Shown one piece after another: positions 8,515 through 18,678 of a stretch of DNA of 64,000 nt. This stretch comes from Methylocapsa palsarum. GTDB lineage: Bacteria > Pseudomonadota > Alphaproteobacteria > Rhizobiales > Beijerinckiaceae. Numbering within the stretch: the first letter of the stretch is position 1; each line of letters starts with the position of its first letter. The notes under the pieces were generated by a model. It did no database searches and had not been told where the DNA came from. It saw only the letters and a program-made list of their open reading frames with translations. The stretch covers positions 62,001 through 126,000 of the forward strand of contig NZ_FOSN01000004.1 in the NCBI RefSeq assembly GCF_900114285.1, given 5' to 3'. Made by a program: the position numbers and the translations under genes.

Positions 8515-10914
8515 TTATTCCCGCAACAACCCGTCGTCAGGTTCTCCGGCATCGGCCGAATCATTCGCCGCCTCCTGTCCGGGATCGCGCAGGTTCGGCG
8601 CGCCGGGATCGGGCGCCTGCTTTCGTCCCGCCGTCGGCCCTGAGACCGCGGCCAAATCCAGCGCCGGCGGCGCGCTCCGGCCCCATTGCCGTTTGGGCGC
8701 GCGCGACCAGGGCCGGTCCTCATCCGCCGACCGCGCGGCGCGAACAAGAGCGCCTCCTGGCGCGAAAGCGATCGTCAGGGCGCCGGTCTGTTTCAGCCGG
8801 TCCCGGTCGATGACGACCCGCGCGGCGCAACCCGTCGGAGCGAACAGCGGCGTCACGACGAGATCGGCGCGCACGCAATCTTCCGCGAACGCGAGACGAT
8901 CGAGCACAAGCGCGACGATTCGCCCGTCCCGCAACCGGCCGACGCAGCCGATCTTGTCACAGGATTCCCGGAAGACCGCCGCGCGCGCGTCGCGGCCGTC
9001 GGCGTCCGCGCGAAGCCATTGCTCGACGGTGAAAAGGCCGGGGCGGGCGCCGAGAATCGCGAGCCTGCCGTCCGCCCCCCGCACCGCGATCGCCGCCCCG
9101 TTCGGCGCCACCACGAGATCGAAGGCGGGCAGAGCCGCCGCGCCGAAAAGTCCGATTGCGGCGAAAGGGATGGCCATCGCGCGGAAAACCGCCGTCCGCC
9201 ACAGCACGGCCGATAGAACCGCGAGGGTCAGGAACGCAATCGACCAGGGTGCGAAGGCTGGCAGGTGAATGGTCGCGCCGGGCAAGCGGCCGACGACTCG
9301 CGCGGCCCACATGATGGCTTCGATGCCAAGGCCGACATAGCGCCACACCCAGGCGTCGAGGCCGAGCGGATAGAGCAGCGCGCCGGCGATCGCGCCCGGC
9401 ACCGCGAAGATCTCGATCACAGTCAGGGTCAGCGGATTGCCGATCAGGACATAGGGGCTCAATTCGTGGAAATTATAGGCCATGAAGGACGCCGTGGCGG
9501 CGGTCGCGCAGAAGGTGGCGAACAAAAGCCCGAGAGGTCCCTCCCGCATATGCGCCATCGCGCTGTCGAACAGGCTTTGAACCGCGCCGGTCCAGCCCCG
9601 CGCGCTCCGCTCCGGCGCCAGCGGGCGCGCCGCGAAAAGCCGGAGATCCTCGCGGTCCCGCGCCTTGGCCTCCATCCGCGCTTCATAGACGGCGACGAGC
9701 GCGGCGACCGCGGCGAATGACAACTGGAAACTCGCCCCAGTGATCGCCTCAGGCTCGACCAAGACGACGACGGCCGCCGCGAAGGCGAGATTGCGCATGG
9801 TCAGCGCCTGGCGGTCGAGGACGACGGCGGAAAGCATGATCAAGGTCATGACCAGCGCGCGTTCGGTGCCGACGCGCGAACCGGTGGCGATGTCGTAAAA
9901 GAGCGCGCCCGCCATCGCGAGGACCGCCGCCCATTTCTTGATCGGATAGCGCAGGGCGAGCGTCGAGCTCAGCGCCAGCAGACGGCGGAAGCCGACGAAG
10001 AAGATCGCGGCGACGAGCGTCATCTGTACGCCAGAAATCGTGATGATGTGAAAGATTCCGGCCTCCCGTATCGTCTCCTTCGCCTGATCTGACAGCAAAT
10101 CGCGTTTGCCCGTCACCATCGCCGCAGCAATCGCTCCGGCGTCGCCGCCCACGATCGCATAGATCCGGCGCGCCAGCGCGTTGCGGCCCCGGTCGAGACT
10201 CATCATCGCTGAAAGCCACAGTCCGGGCGCAGGCGGGTCAGCGACGGATTCGATCCGCCCGAGCGAACTGCCGACGGCGCCAAGGCGCGCAAACCAGGCG
10301 TCCCTGGCGAAGTCGTAGCCGTCCGGAAGGCTCGCGCGGGCCGGCGGCAGCAGCCGGGCTTTCAGCCTGACGTAGGTTCCGGCCTCGAAGGGAGGCGCCC
10401 GGCGCGTCGAGAGCCGCACGCGGAAAGGCGTCTCGTCCGGCGCGAGGCCAGACGCCGAGCGCACGCGCAGGATGAAACGAGCGCCGACGGGACGGAAATC
10501 CATCTGTTCGATGTAGCCTTCGACAGTCGCGATCGTCACCCGGCCGATGACCGGAGCGGCGGCTCTGGCGCTCCGCCACGACGCGGATAGCTCTCCGGCG
10601 AAAAACGCGCAAAGCGCGCAGAACATGGCGAAGGCCAACCGGCGGCCGCGCGCCACAAGCGCGAGAGCGCCAAACAACGCCGCCCCCGGAACAATGATCC
10701 AGAGCGACGGTTCGCGATCAGCATAGAGGTAGCTGACGGCGCCCGCCCCGGCGGCGACGGGCAGCCAAAGAAACGGCCGCCGCAGGGCGATCTCTTTTTC
10801 GAAAGCTTCGGCAAACAGCCGCGCCATCGAAATGCCGGCGAGCCCCAGCGCTGACAACAGGCCGGGCGAGCCCGCGCCGGTTTTGAGTGTCGCCGTTCTG
10901 GCCGTCTCCGCCAT
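8515..10914 (-). CDS. comEC: ComEC/Rec2 family DNA-uptake channel protein
   Basis: 799-residue inner-membrane protein of the ComEC/Rec2 family, which forms the channel for transformation DNA. After an N-terminal DUF4131-like membrane part come the soluble OB-like stretch and the multi-TM Competence domain with HIITISGVQMTLVAA (about residues 290-305). The C-terminal 250 residues lie where other members carry a metallo-beta-lactamase domain, but no HxHxDH motif is visible, so that part is degenerate or replaced. It lies between lexA and gltX, an arrangement common in related genomes, and is transcribed toward lexA. Confidence 0.88.
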   Translation of the reverse strand: MAETARTATLKTGAGSPGLLSALGLAGISMARLFAEAFEKEIALRRPFLWLPVAAGAGAVSYLYADREPSLWIIVPGAALFGALALVARGRRLAFAMFCALCAFFAGELSASWRSARAAAPVIGRVTIATVEGYIEQMDFRPVGARFILRVRSASGLAPDETPFRVRLSTRRAPPFEAGTYVRLKARLLPPARASLPDGYDFARDAWFARLGAVGSSLGRIESVADPPAPGLWLSAMMSLDRGRNALARRIYAIVGGDAGAIAAAMVTGKRDLLSDQAKETIREAGIFHIITISGVQMTLVAAIFFVGFRRLLALSSTLALRYPIKKWAAVLAMAGALFYDIATGSRVGTERALVMTLIMLSAVVLDRQALTMRNLAFAAAVVVLVEPEAITGASFQLSFAAVAALVAVYEARMEAKARDREDLRLFAARPLAPERSARGWTGAVQSLFDSAMAHMREGPLGLLFATFCATAATASFMAYNFHELSPYVLIGNPLTLTVIEIFAVPGAIAGALLYPLGLDAWVWRYVGLGIEAIMWAARVVGRLPGATIHLPAFAPWSIAFLTLAVLSAVLWRTAVFRAMAIPFAAIGLFGAAALPAFDLVVAPNGAAIAVRGADGRLAILGARPGLFTVEQWLRADADGRDARAAVFRESCDKIGCVGRLRDGRIVALVLDRLAFAEDCVRADLVVTPLFAPTGCAARVVIDRDRLKQTGALTIAFAPGGALVRAARSADEDRPWSRAPKRQWGRSAPPALDLAAVSGPTAGRKQAPDPGAPNLRDPGQEAANDSADAGEPDDGLLRE

Positions 10915-11099
10915 CGCTTCACACTAATGATGTTTTACGTTTTGTGAAATGCAAAATCCGTCATTTGCGATCGGCCCGCGACTTCGGGGAATTGCGGCCT
11001 TTCCTTTCCGCCTTTCCGTGCTAAACGCGGCGAACGGGCGCCTCTCATTCGGGCGGCGCCGCCATCCTTTGCTTCTGTCAGCCGTGCGGGATCTTTCTT

Positions 11100-12527
11100 A
11101 TGTCCGACGCCGTCGTTACGCGCTTTGCTCCCTCCCCGACCGGCTTTCTCCACATCGGGAATGCGCGCACGGCGCTGTTCAACTGGCTCTACGCGCGCCA
11201 CTCCGGCGGCCGGATGCTGCTTCGCGTCGAGGACACTGACCGCGAGCGCTCGACCCAGCCCGCGATCGACGCCATTCTCGACGGCCTGAGCTGGCTTGGC
11301 CTCGATTGGGACGGCGAGACGATCTATCAATCGCAGCGCGCGGCGCGCCACCGGGAGGTCGCGGAAGCCCTGCTCGCCTCGGGCGACGCTTATTATTGCT
11401 ATGCGAGCGCGCAGGAGCTCGAGGAGATGCGCGAACAGGCGCGGGCCGAGCGCCGGACGCCGCGCTATGACGGACGCTGGCGCGATCGTCCTGCGTCGCA
11501 GGCTCCAGCGGGCGTCAAACCGGTGGTGCGCCTCAAGGCGCCGCTCGCGGGCGAAACAATTCTCGACGACAAGGTGCAGGGCCGCGTCAGCTGGTCCAAC
11601 AAGGACCTCGACGATCTCATCCTGCTGCGCTCCGACGGCGCCCCGACCTATATGCTCGCCGTCGTCGTCGACGATCACGACATGGGCGTCACCCAGATCA
11701 TTCGCGGCGACGACCATCTGACCAATGCGGCCCGGCAGATACAGATTTACCAGGCGCTCGGCTGGAGCGTTCCTGCGATGGCTCATATTCCGCTGCTGCA
11801 CGGGGCGGACGGCGCCAAATTGTCGAAACGGCACGGCGCTCTTGGCGTCGACGCCTACCGCGCCATGGGCTATCTGCCGGAGGCGATGCGCAATTACCTC
11901 GTCCGGCTGGGATGGAGCCAGGGCGACCGGGAGTTCTTCTCGACGCCGGAGATGATCGAGGCGTTCGATCTCGCCCAGGTCGGCCGCTCGCCTTCGCGGT
12001 TCGATTTCGTCAAGCTCGAAAACATGAATGGACACTATATCAGGTCCGCCTCCGACAAGGATCTTCTCGCCGCGATCGAGGCCGCCCTGCCGTTTCTGCC
12101 GCAGGGCCAGGATGGCGCGGACGGGAAGCTCGAACTCGATGCGGCGCGCCGGGCGAAACTGCTCGCGGCCATGCCCGGCCTCAAGGAGCGTGCCAAGACC
12201 CTGATCGAATTAATCGACGGGGCGGCGTTCCTGTTTGCGCAGCGGCCGCTGACCCTCGATTCCAAGGCGAGGGACATCGCCGCCGCCGGGCGGCTTCACA
12301 TCGTTCATCTGATTCCCGGCCTTTCCGCGCTCGGTGAATGGTCGGCCGCGAACGCCGAGGCCGTGGTGCGCGACTATGCGGCGGAGCATAAGATCAAGCT
12401 GGGCGACGTCGCTCAGCCATTGCGGGCCGCGTTGACCGGACGCGCCACGTCTCCGGGCATTTTCGACGTGCTCGAAGTGCTGGGCAAGGAAGAAAGCCTC
12501 GCGCGCCTAAAGGACCAGTCGGCTTGA
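11100..12527 (+). CDS. gltX: Glutamyl-tRNA synthetase
   Basis: 475-residue class I synthetase that charges tRNA-Glu, or in many alphaproteobacteria also tRNA-Gln for later amidation. The HIGH-type motif is in [20 protein letters not shown] near the N-terminus and the KMSKS-type motif is KLSKRHG. The C-terminal helical anticodon-binding domain is complete. The ATG at 11100 begins the conserved start. It is divergent from comEC and followed by gltA. Confidence 0.95.
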   Translation: MSDAVVTRFAPSPTGFLHIGNARTALFNWLYARHSGGRMLLRVEDTDRERSTQPAIDAILDGLSWLGLDWDGETIYQSQRAARHREVAEALLASGDAYYCYASAQELEEMREQARAERRTPRYDGRWRDRPASQAPAGVKPVVRLKAPLAGETILDDKVQGRVSWSNKDLDDLILLRSDGAPTYMLAVVVDDHDMGVTQIIRGDDHLTNAARQIQIYQALGWSVPAMAHIPLLHGADGAKLSKRHGALGVDAYRAMGYLPEAMRNYLVRLGWSQGDREFFSTPEMIEAFDLAQVGRSPSRFDFVKLENMNGHYIRSASDKDLLAAIEAALPFLPQGQDGADGKLELDAARRAKLLAAMPGLKERAKTLIELIDGAAFLFAQRPLTLDSKARDIAAAGRLHIVHLIPGLSALGEWSAANAEAVVRDYAAEHKIKLGDVAQPLRAALTGRATSPGIFDVLEVLGKEESLARLKDQSA

Positions 12528-12781
12528 TCCGGCGGTCTGCCCGCAATCGGGCGTTATGCGGAAAATTCAATCATTGACTGGCGAGGACGACGCGTTTCCT
12601 GGAACGGGATCAGACGCGGGCTGGGCACGAACGGCCTTGGCGCCCCGCTTGAATGCAAATTGCGCTTACGGTACTGATTTTGCGCCGCATCAAATTAACA
12701 AGCACCGCTGGGTCGCCATGATCCTGCCCGCCTGATGGACGACTTTGGTTCTGCTACACACACTTGGGGAAGGCTTCATTC

Positions 12782-14080
12782 ATGAGCGCGACGACCGGCA
12801 CGTTTAATATTGGCGACACATCGGTCAACATGCCGGTCAAGGCCGGAACAATCGGCCCCTCGGTCGTCGATATCGGCAAGCTCTACGCCCAGACCGGAAT
12901 GTTCACCTACGATCCCGGGTTCACGTCGACAGCGAGCTGCGAATCCGAAATCACCTATATCGACGGCGATGAAGGCGTGCTGCTTTATCGCGGCTATCCG
13001 ATCGACCAGCTGGCCGAGCACGGCGACCATCTCGAAACCTGCTATCTCCTGCTCTACGGTCAGTTGCCGACCGCGGCCCAGAAGAAGGATTTCGATCACA
13101 GGATCACGCGCCACACCATGGTGCATGAGCAGATGGCCCGGTTTTTCCAGGGGCTGCGCCGCGACGCGCACCCGATGGCGATCATGGTCGCCAGCGTCGG
13201 CGCGCTGTCCGCCTTCTACCACGATTCCACCGATATTTCCGACCCGCGCCAGCGCATGATCGCCTCGTTCAGGCTCATCGCCAAGATGCCGACGCTGGCC
13301 GCCATGGCGTACAAATATTCGATCGGACAGCCGTTCGTTTATCCCAAGAACGAACTCGGCTACGCGGAAAACTTCCTGCGGATGTGTTACGCGGTCCCCT
13401 GCGAGGAATACAAAATCAATCCGATTTTCGCTCGCGCGCTCGACCGGATCTTCATCCTGCATGCCGATCACGAGCAGAACGCCTCGACATCGACGGTTCG
13501 GCTCGCCGGATCGTCGGGCGCCAATCCGTTCGCCTGCATCGCCGCCGGCGTTGCGTGCCTTTGGGGTCCGGCTCACGGCGGCGCCAACGAAGCCGCGTTG
13601 AAGATGCTGACCGAAATCGGCACGGTCGAGAATATTCCGAAATTCATCGCCCGCGCCAAGGACAAGAACGATCCTTTCCGCCTGATGGGTTTCGGGCACC
13701 GGGTCTATAAAAATTACGATCCACGCGCGAAAATCATGCAGCAGACCTGCCATGAAGTCCTCGGCCAGCTCGGCATGAAGGACGATCCCTTGCTCGACGT
13801 CGCCGTCGAACTGGAGCGGATTGCGCTCTCGGACGAATATTTCATCGAGAAAAAGCTGTATCCGAACATCGATTTTTATTCGGGCATCACCTTGAAGGCG
13901 ATGGGCTTCCCGGTCTCCATGTTCACGGTTCTGTTCGCCGTCGCGCGCGTGTCCGGCTGGATCGCCCAGTGGAAGGAAATGATCGAGGATCCGGGACAGA
14001 AGATCGGCCGCCCGCGCCAGCTCTACATCGGCTCGCCCAAGCGCGATTATGTCCCGATCGCGGAGCGCGTCACGAAGTAG
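12782..14080 (+). CDS. gltA: Citrate synthase
   Basis: 432-residue type II (Gram-negative, NADH-sensitive family) citrate synthase, first enzyme of the TCA cycle. Catalytic motifs are [20 protein letters not shown] and [17 protein letters not shown] 12782 has GGGGAAGG nine bases upstream. A TTG at 12764 in the same frame is less likely. The 254-bp upstream gap contains no gene and probably carries its promoter. Confidence 0.95.
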   Translation: MSATTGTFNIGDTSVNMPVKAGTIGPSVVDIGKLYAQTGMFTYDPGFTSTASCESEITYIDGDEGVLLYRGYPIDQLAEHGDHLETCYLLLYGQLPTAAQKKDFDHRITRHTMVHEQMARFFQGLRRDAHPMAIMVASVGALSAFYHDSTDISDPRQRMIASFRLIAKMPTLAAMAYKYSIGQPFVYPKNELGYAENFLRMCYAVPCEEYKINPIFARALDRIFILHADHEQNASTSTVRLAGSSGANPFACIAAGVACLWGPAHGGANEAALKMLTEIGTVENIPKFIARAKDKNDPFRLMGFGHRVYKNYDPRAKIMQQTCHEVLGQLGMKDDPLLDVAVELERIALSDEYFIEKKLYPNIDFYSGITLKAMGFPVSMFTVLFAVARVSGWIAQWKEMIEDPGQKIGRPRQLYIGSPKRDYVPIAERVTK

Positions 14081-14189
14081 GCGGCCGCTTCGTCCGTCGC
14101 TTCGCCGCGGTAAAACCCAGGCGAAAAATCGGGCGCCGTCTCGCCAGAAAGCCTTTGCCGGTTTACATAACTGGCAAAGGATGGCGCCG

Positions 14190-15500
14190 ATGACACTTTC
14201 AGCACCGGACACAAGCACTTCAGTTCACTCCGGCGAGGGCCTTGACGCGCCTGTGACGGCCGACGTCCTCGTCGCCGGAGCGGGCGCGGCCGGATTGTCC
14301 GCGGCCCTTGCCCTGGCGAAGGCCGGGTTTTCGGTGGTCTGCGTCGGTTATACCGATCGCCGCGCCAATGGCCGCACCGTGGCGTTGTTCGAGACGTCGC
14401 TGCGCTTTTACAAGTCGCTCGGGCTTTGGGAGCGGTTTCGCGGCAAGACCGCGCCGCTTCAAAGAATCAGCATGATCGACGCCACGGGCGCGCGGTTCAA
14501 GGCGCCCTCGGTCGCCTTCGCCGCTGCCGAAATCGGCTTTTCGGCTTTTGGCGAAAATATCGAAAACAATGTTCTGGTCGACGGTCTCGTCGCCGCCGTG
14601 AATGAAACGCCAGGCATCCGCCTCGTCGAAGCGCTGCTGAGCGATATCCGCTTCGAACACGACGCGGTGATCGCCGTCACCGACGCCGGCCAGAGGATCG
14701 AAGCCAAGCTTGTCGCCGCGGCCGACGGGCGCGGGTCGTTGTCCCGGGCCAAGGCGGGAATCGGCGCGCGGAGCTGGACCTATCCGCAGACCGCGCTCAC
14801 GGCGTTGCTGTCGCACGCCAGGCCGCACCGCAATATATCGACAGAGTTCCACACCCGCTCCGGGCCCTGCACGCTGGTGCCGCTGCGCCCGCTCCCCGAT
14901 GCGCCGCATCGTTCAAGTCTGGTGTGGCTGATGTCGGCCGAGGATGCGGACCGCCGTCGCGCTCTCGATCCGGAGGCGCTCGCGCGCGAGGTGGAGATTC
15001 AGGTTGATCATTTGCTCGGCGCCATGGCGATCGACGGTCCCTCCGGGTTTTTTCCAATGGCCGGAATGAGCGTCGATCGGCTTTACGCACATCGCGTCGC
15101 CCTCATCGGCGAAGCCGCGCATGTCTTTCCGCCCCTCGCCGCCCAGGGCCTGAACCTCAGTCTGCGCGACAGCGCGGCGCTGGTGGAGGCGCTGGAGGAC
15201 GCGCGCGAGCAGGGCAAGGACATCGGCGAGCGCCAGACGCTCAAGGCCTATGCGAACGCGCGCAAGGGCGATATTTCGCTCCGCACCAACGGGGTCGACA
15301 TTCTCAACCGTTCGCTATTGTCGGACTTCATCCCCGTCGACGTCGCGCGCGGCGCCGGCATGTTCGCCTTTTTGATGATCGGGCCGCTTCGCCGCGCCCT
15401 GATGCGCGAGGGCATTCTCACCCATGGGTCGCTCCCCCGTCTCATGCAGCCCCGCCCCCGGCGACGTTCGCTGACTTCCGGCGCGGGAGCCCAGCATTGA
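14190..15500 (+). CDS. UbiH/COQ6-family FAD monooxygenase
   Basis: 436-residue flavoprotein hydroxylase of the UbiH/UbiF/COQ6 type, probably acting in ubiquinone ring hydroxylation. The N-terminal FAD fold is VLVAGAGAAGLSAALALAKAG, and the second FAD motif is VALIGEAAHVFPPLAAQGLN. ATG 14190 has AAAGG nine bases upstream. The ATG at 14181 is too close to it. Its TGA overlaps the TTG start of xth by four bases, so the two are translationally coupled. Which ring position it hydroxylates cannot be told. Confidence 0.85.
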   Translation: MTLSAPDTSTSVHSGEGLDAPVTADVLVAGAGAAGLSAALALAKAGFSVVCVGYTDRRANGRTVALFETSLRFYKSLGLWERFRGKTAPLQRISMIDATGARFKAPSVAFAAAEIGFSAFGENIENNVLVDGLVAAVNETPGIRLVEALLSDIRFEHDAVIAVTDAGQRIEAKLVAAADGRGSLSRAKAGIGARSWTYPQTALTALLSHARPHRNISTEFHTRSGPCTLVPLRPLPDAPHRSSLVWLMSAEDADRRRALDPEALAREVEIQVDHLLGAMAIDGPSGFFPMAGMSVDRLYAHRVALIGEAAHVFPPLAAQGLNLSLRDSAALVEALEDAREQGKDIGERQTLKAYANARKGDISLRTNGVDILNRSLLSDFIPVDVARGAGMFAFLMIGPLRRALMREGILTHGSLPRLMQPRPRRRSLTSGAGAQH

Positions 15501-16273
15501 GAATTGCGACATGGAACGTGAATTCCGTGCGGCAGAGAACCGAGCATCTCTTGCGTTACCTGCGGGACGTCGAACCGGACGTGCTTTGTCTGCAGGAGCT
15601 GAAATGCGTCGATGACGCCTTCCCCCGCGCCGAGGTGGAGGCGCTTGGGTACAATGTCGCGACGCATGGACAAAAGGGCTTCAACGGCGTCGCGATCCTC
15701 TCCAGGACGCCGCTGGAGGTTGAACACGGATTGCCAGGAGATCCCGACGACGAACAGGCGCGCTATATCGAGGCTCTCACGCCCCTTGGCGATGGCGTGA
15801 TCCGCGTCGCTTCGATCTATCTGCCGAACGGCAACCCGCCGACGACGGACAAGTTCGCCTACAAACTCGCCTTCATGGACCGCCTCATAACCCACGCGGC
15901 CTCACTTTTGGCTCTCGAAGAACCGCTGGTCCTGGCGGGAGATTACAATGTGATTCCTACTGCGCAGGATTGCGCCGACCCGGCCGCCTGGGCGGGCGAC
16001 GCGCTTTTCCTCCCCGAAACCCGCGCGCGATTTCGCGCCCTGCTCAATCTCGGGCTGACCGACGCCCTCCGCGCCGCCACCGATGATGGCGGGCTCTATA
16101 CGTTCTGGGATTATCAGGCGGGAGCCTGGCAGAAAAACAAGGGAATCCGGATCGATCACCTTCTGTTGTCGCCTTCGGCGGCGGACCGGCTGAATTCCGT
16201 GACCATCGACAAGCAGCGTCGCGGCGAGGACAAGCCCTCCGATCACGTTCCGATTCGGATCGACCTCATCTGA
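15497..16273 (+). CDS. xthA: Exodeoxyribonuclease III
   Basis: 258-residue AP endonuclease/3'-5' exonuclease of base-excision repair. MRIATWNVNSVRQR, LCLQELKC, LAGDYNV and the final KPSDHVPIRIDL are the metal and catalytic motifs of the ExoIII family. The start is TTG at 15497, fixed by the invariant N-terminus. It overlaps the preceding stop as TTGA, suggesting reinitiation. Confidence 0.94.
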   Translation: MRIATWNVNSVRQRTEHLLRYLRDVEPDVLCLQELKCVDDAFPRAEVEALGYNVATHGQKGFNGVAILSRTPLEVEHGLPGDPDDEQARYIEALTPLGDGVIRVASIYLPNGNPPTTDKFAYKLAFMDRLITHAASLLALEEPLVLAGDYNVIPTAQDCADPAAWAGDALFLPETRARFRALLNLGLTDALRAATDDGGLYTFWDYQAGAWQKNKGIRIDHLLLSPSAADRLNSVTIDKQRRGEDKPSDHVPIRIDLI

Positions 16274-16439
16274 ATGAAAAGGCGACCGAACCAAAAGACG
16301 ACGCGGGTTGATTGCGGGCTGGTCAAAATGAGACGAAACGCTAACGCCTGACGCTGAGTCCGATCATAGGCCTGGGCGCGCGGTGGTCAGACAAGCCAGA
16401 CGGATCTCTCCTTGAGGCGCCGCGTGCGACGCAAGATCC

Positions 16440-16494
16440 GGGGGAACAGCGCGGCAACCGGCCGCCGTCCGTGATTCGTCGCTGTCCTGTTCCC
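16440..16494. terminator. Long-stem hairpin between xthA and DUF1772 gene
   Basis: GGGAACAG (16442-16449) pairs with CTGTTCCC (16487-16494), enclosing further GC-rich self-complementary sequence, in the 236-bp gap between two convergent genes. It may be a bidirectional terminator or part of a small structured RNA. Confidence 0.4.
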
Positions 16495-16509
16495 GCTTCT
16501 GTCTAAACC

Positions 16510-16962
16510 TTAACGCGCGAGCCGAGTCACCTTGCGGTCAAGACCAAGAGAAAAGAAACCGTCGCCAGGGCTCCGAGCGCGCTGCGGACGGCGTGGAGGG
16601 AGCCCCCATCGCTCGATCAGCGCGCGCGTGGCGGCGCCTGCGGCATCGGGGTCCGTGGCTTCCAGCGCCTTGTTGAGCGGCATGATGAAATTGAGGGTGT
16701 ACGGCCAGTTCGACGCCAGCAGGACCGCGCCTACGAGCCAGCGCCAGTCGCTCATTTGCCAAGCCGCGACCGAACCGAGCAAAGACCCGATGATGGCGAG
16801 CGGCGCTTGCATGGCGAAGCCGCGGCGATAGGCAGGTTTCCATTCGGCGAGGAGCGCCTTATCGTCGAGACCCAGGCGGGCCGGCTGCTCGCAAAAATTG
16901 ATATAGACAGCAGCCCCTGTGAACAGGGCGGCGGTGACGAGCGCAAGATATCCCGCCAGCAT
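16510..16962 (-). CDS. DUF1772 membrane protein with frameshifted C-terminus
   Basis: Small four-helix integral membrane protein of the DUF1772 (anthrone oxygenase-like) family; function in bacteria is not settled. Hydrophobic segments and the family motif [16 protein letters not shown] are intact. After ...ALIERWG the reading frame gives a Pro/Arg-rich tail. The next frame reads [18 protein letters not shown] and stops at 16527, which is the normal fourth-helix end. Removing one G from a run of five (+ strand C run 16603-16607) restores it. ATG 16962 has GGAG eight bases upstream. An earlier ATG is at 16977. Confidence 0.75.
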   Translation of the reverse strand: MLAGYLALVTAALFTGAAVYINFCEQPARLGLDDKALLAEWKPAYRRGFAMQAPLAIIGSLLGSVAAWQMSDWRWLVGAVLLASNWPYTLNFIMPLNKALEATDPDAAGAATRALIERWGLPPRRPQRARSPGDGFFSLGLDRKVTRLAR

Positions 16963-17000
16963 GAGCTCGCGCTCCATCCCTCGGGAGGAGGTGCACCGTC

Positions 17001-17060
17001 AGCTTTTGACTCTGGAGCGATTTCTGATCAATCGCACCACATGCGATCGGAAAGCGCTAG
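17001..17060. repeat. Dispersed hairpin element, copy A (partial)
   Basis: Starts AGCTTTTGACTCTGGAGCG and ends in GCGATCGGAAAGCGCTAG, matching the linker plus first hairpin of the full element. The CTA at 17057-17059 within it is the TAG stop of the exoR-like gene. It lies between that gene and the DUF1772 gene. Confidence 0.85.
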
Positions 17061-17893
17061 TTCCGGCCCTTCAGGTGTTCTTCCAGATAGACGAGCGCAA
17101 CCTGGCGATCCTCTTCGTTGGCGCCAGCCATGGCCCGGTCATAGAGATCGACGATCCACTGATCTTTCTTGGCGTCGGTCGCGGCTTCCCGGGCGAGCGT
17201 CAGCCACATCAGCGCCCGGCCGGGCTGCGCAGGAGCGCCGTCCTGACCGGTCAACAGAATTTGACCGAGCAACGCCTGCGCCTGCAGATGACCTTTCTGC
17301 GCCGCAAGATAAAGCCAGCGAAGTCCCTGCCGCGTGTCCTTGCCGACGCCGACGCCATCGAGATGCATCCGGGCGAGGTTGTATTGCGCGCTGGGATCGC
17401 CGAACCGCGTCGCGGCGTACTGGAACATCTGCATCGCCCGCGCGGGATCGGGACGAACGCGGCTGTTGGCGATGCCGGTAAGATTGTAGACGCCAACCGC
17501 GACGATCGCGCTCGAAACCGCAACCTGATCGCGGCGGTTGGGACTTTCCTCGTCGAATTCCGCGACCACCTGCGAGAAATATTCATACGCCTTGAGATCG
17601 TCCCGGGCGACGCCTTCGCCATTGGCGTAGATCTTCGCGAGCTTCCATTGCGCGAGGGATTCGCCGCCCGCGGCCGCGTAGGTCAAGGCGGCGAGCGCCG
17701 ATGTCGCGTCACCGGACCGGAACTCCTCAAGACCCGCCTGCAGGGCGGCGCGCGGAGTCTTGTAGAGGGGCGCCTTGTCCGCCGCCGCGCCGCTGACGCC
17801 AGCGCCTTCCAGCGCGCTGATCGACGCTCCGGGCAGCACAACCGCCAAGCCGAACATTGTGAGCGCGACGAAGCGGCTAGTCCGCGTGAACAT
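17057..17893 (-). CDS. exoR: ExoR-like Sel1-repeat periplasmic protein
   Basis: 278-residue exported protein with a signal peptide of about 28 residues and several Sel1/TPR repeats (for example AQWKLAKIYANGEGVARDD, AQYNLARMHLDGVGVGKD). Order of repeats and the inserted segment between them match ExoR, the periplasmic inhibitor of the ExoS-ChvI two-component system that controls exopolysaccharide and motility in Rhizobiaceae. No exoS/chvI genes are in the window. Its stop codon is inside a dispersed repeat element. A perfect palindrome lies 64 bp upstream. Confidence 0.8.
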   Translation of the reverse strand: MFTRTSRFVALTMFGLAVVLPGASISALEGAGVSGAAADKAPLYKTPRAALQAGLEEFRSGDATSALAALTYAAAGGESLAQWKLAKIYANGEGVARDDLKAYEYFSQVVAEFDEESPNRRDQVAVSSAIVAVGVYNLTGIANSRVRPDPARAMQMFQYAATRFGDPSAQYNLARMHLDGVGVGKDTRQGLRWLYLAAQKGHLQAQALLGQILLTGQDGAPAQPGRALMWLTLAREAATDAKKDQWIVDLYDRAMAGANEEDRQVALVYLEEHLKGRN

Positions 17894-18678
17894 GGGAGTC
17901 TTTCAGACCGGCGATGGATGGGGCGGAAGCGGTGCGATATTCAACATAACGCATCGAAACCGAATTCGGTTTGCAGGGTTTACAAATAATTTTTTTACGA
18001 TCCGTTCGGGCTAGGCGCGCCGCCGAATCAATCGCTATCGGACCCATGCGCTCGCCATAAAGCTCCGCCTCCGGTGACAACTCTTTAACCCGGCGCTCGT
18101 TAATAAATTCGAAACGATGTTGATCGTGTTCGAAACAAACGGCGCGGGTGGTTGCCTCAGTGTGCATCGCAAGTCCACGGGCTTCATGACCGATACGAAT
18201 TCAATAGAGGCGGACAAACCTTTTTTGGCCATCCTCCATATGAGTGAGATAAGCGCGATATCGCCGCCGTGATGTGTTTTTCGTCACATCGCGAGCAGCG
18301 CTGACAATTTCGCTGCAGCGCACGCAATCACGTCTGTCCCTCCCCGCGACGCCGGGGATCAAAGGGAGACAGGACGCAACTGGCGTGCGCGAAACCAACG
18401 CCCGCCGAAATCGGCTGGCGATGACGCAGCAAAATTTACCGTTAACTACTTGTTAGGGGAGGGCGAAAGCTTGTTGAAAAGGAGTGTATCAAGTTGTTCG
18501 CCGCTGGAAAGAGGCTTTCGCGCCGTACAGACAGGCGACGGCCAAGAAGCCCCGCTCTGTTGCCCAAAAAGCACAAAAATTTCGTTCCGGCGCGGTTTGT
18601 AGAACGTCCGCCTCATTGCGCCCGGGCAAAATCCGCGACTTTCACATTTGCGTCACCGGCCTTGAGCGACGCAGCCGG
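17894..18678. other. 785-bp intergenic region, exoR to mntR
   Basis: No open frame here has family features or a good ribosome-binding site. It holds the palindrome at 17957-17972, an A/T-rich patch near 17980-18000, and TTAA-N7-TTAG at 18442-18456, one base off a CtrA box. Upstream regulation of exoR is the likely content. An unrecognised small RNA cannot be excluded. Confidence 0.4.
17957..17972. promoter_or_regulatory. Perfect 16-bp palindrome upstream of exoR
   Basis: AAACCGAATTCGGTTT is fully symmetrical and lies 64 bp before the exoR ATG, just downstream (in exoR orientation) of an A/T-rich stretch. It looks like a dimeric-regulator operator. No regulator is assigned. Confidence 0.5.

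Noticed and set aside
10935-12035. 366-codon open frame opposite gltX
   Set aside because: Antisense shadow of glutamyl-tRNA synthetase.
12776-14218. 480-codon open frame on the minus strand opposite gltA
   Set aside because: It is the complement of a clear citrate synthase gene in GC-rich DNA and has no protein-family features.
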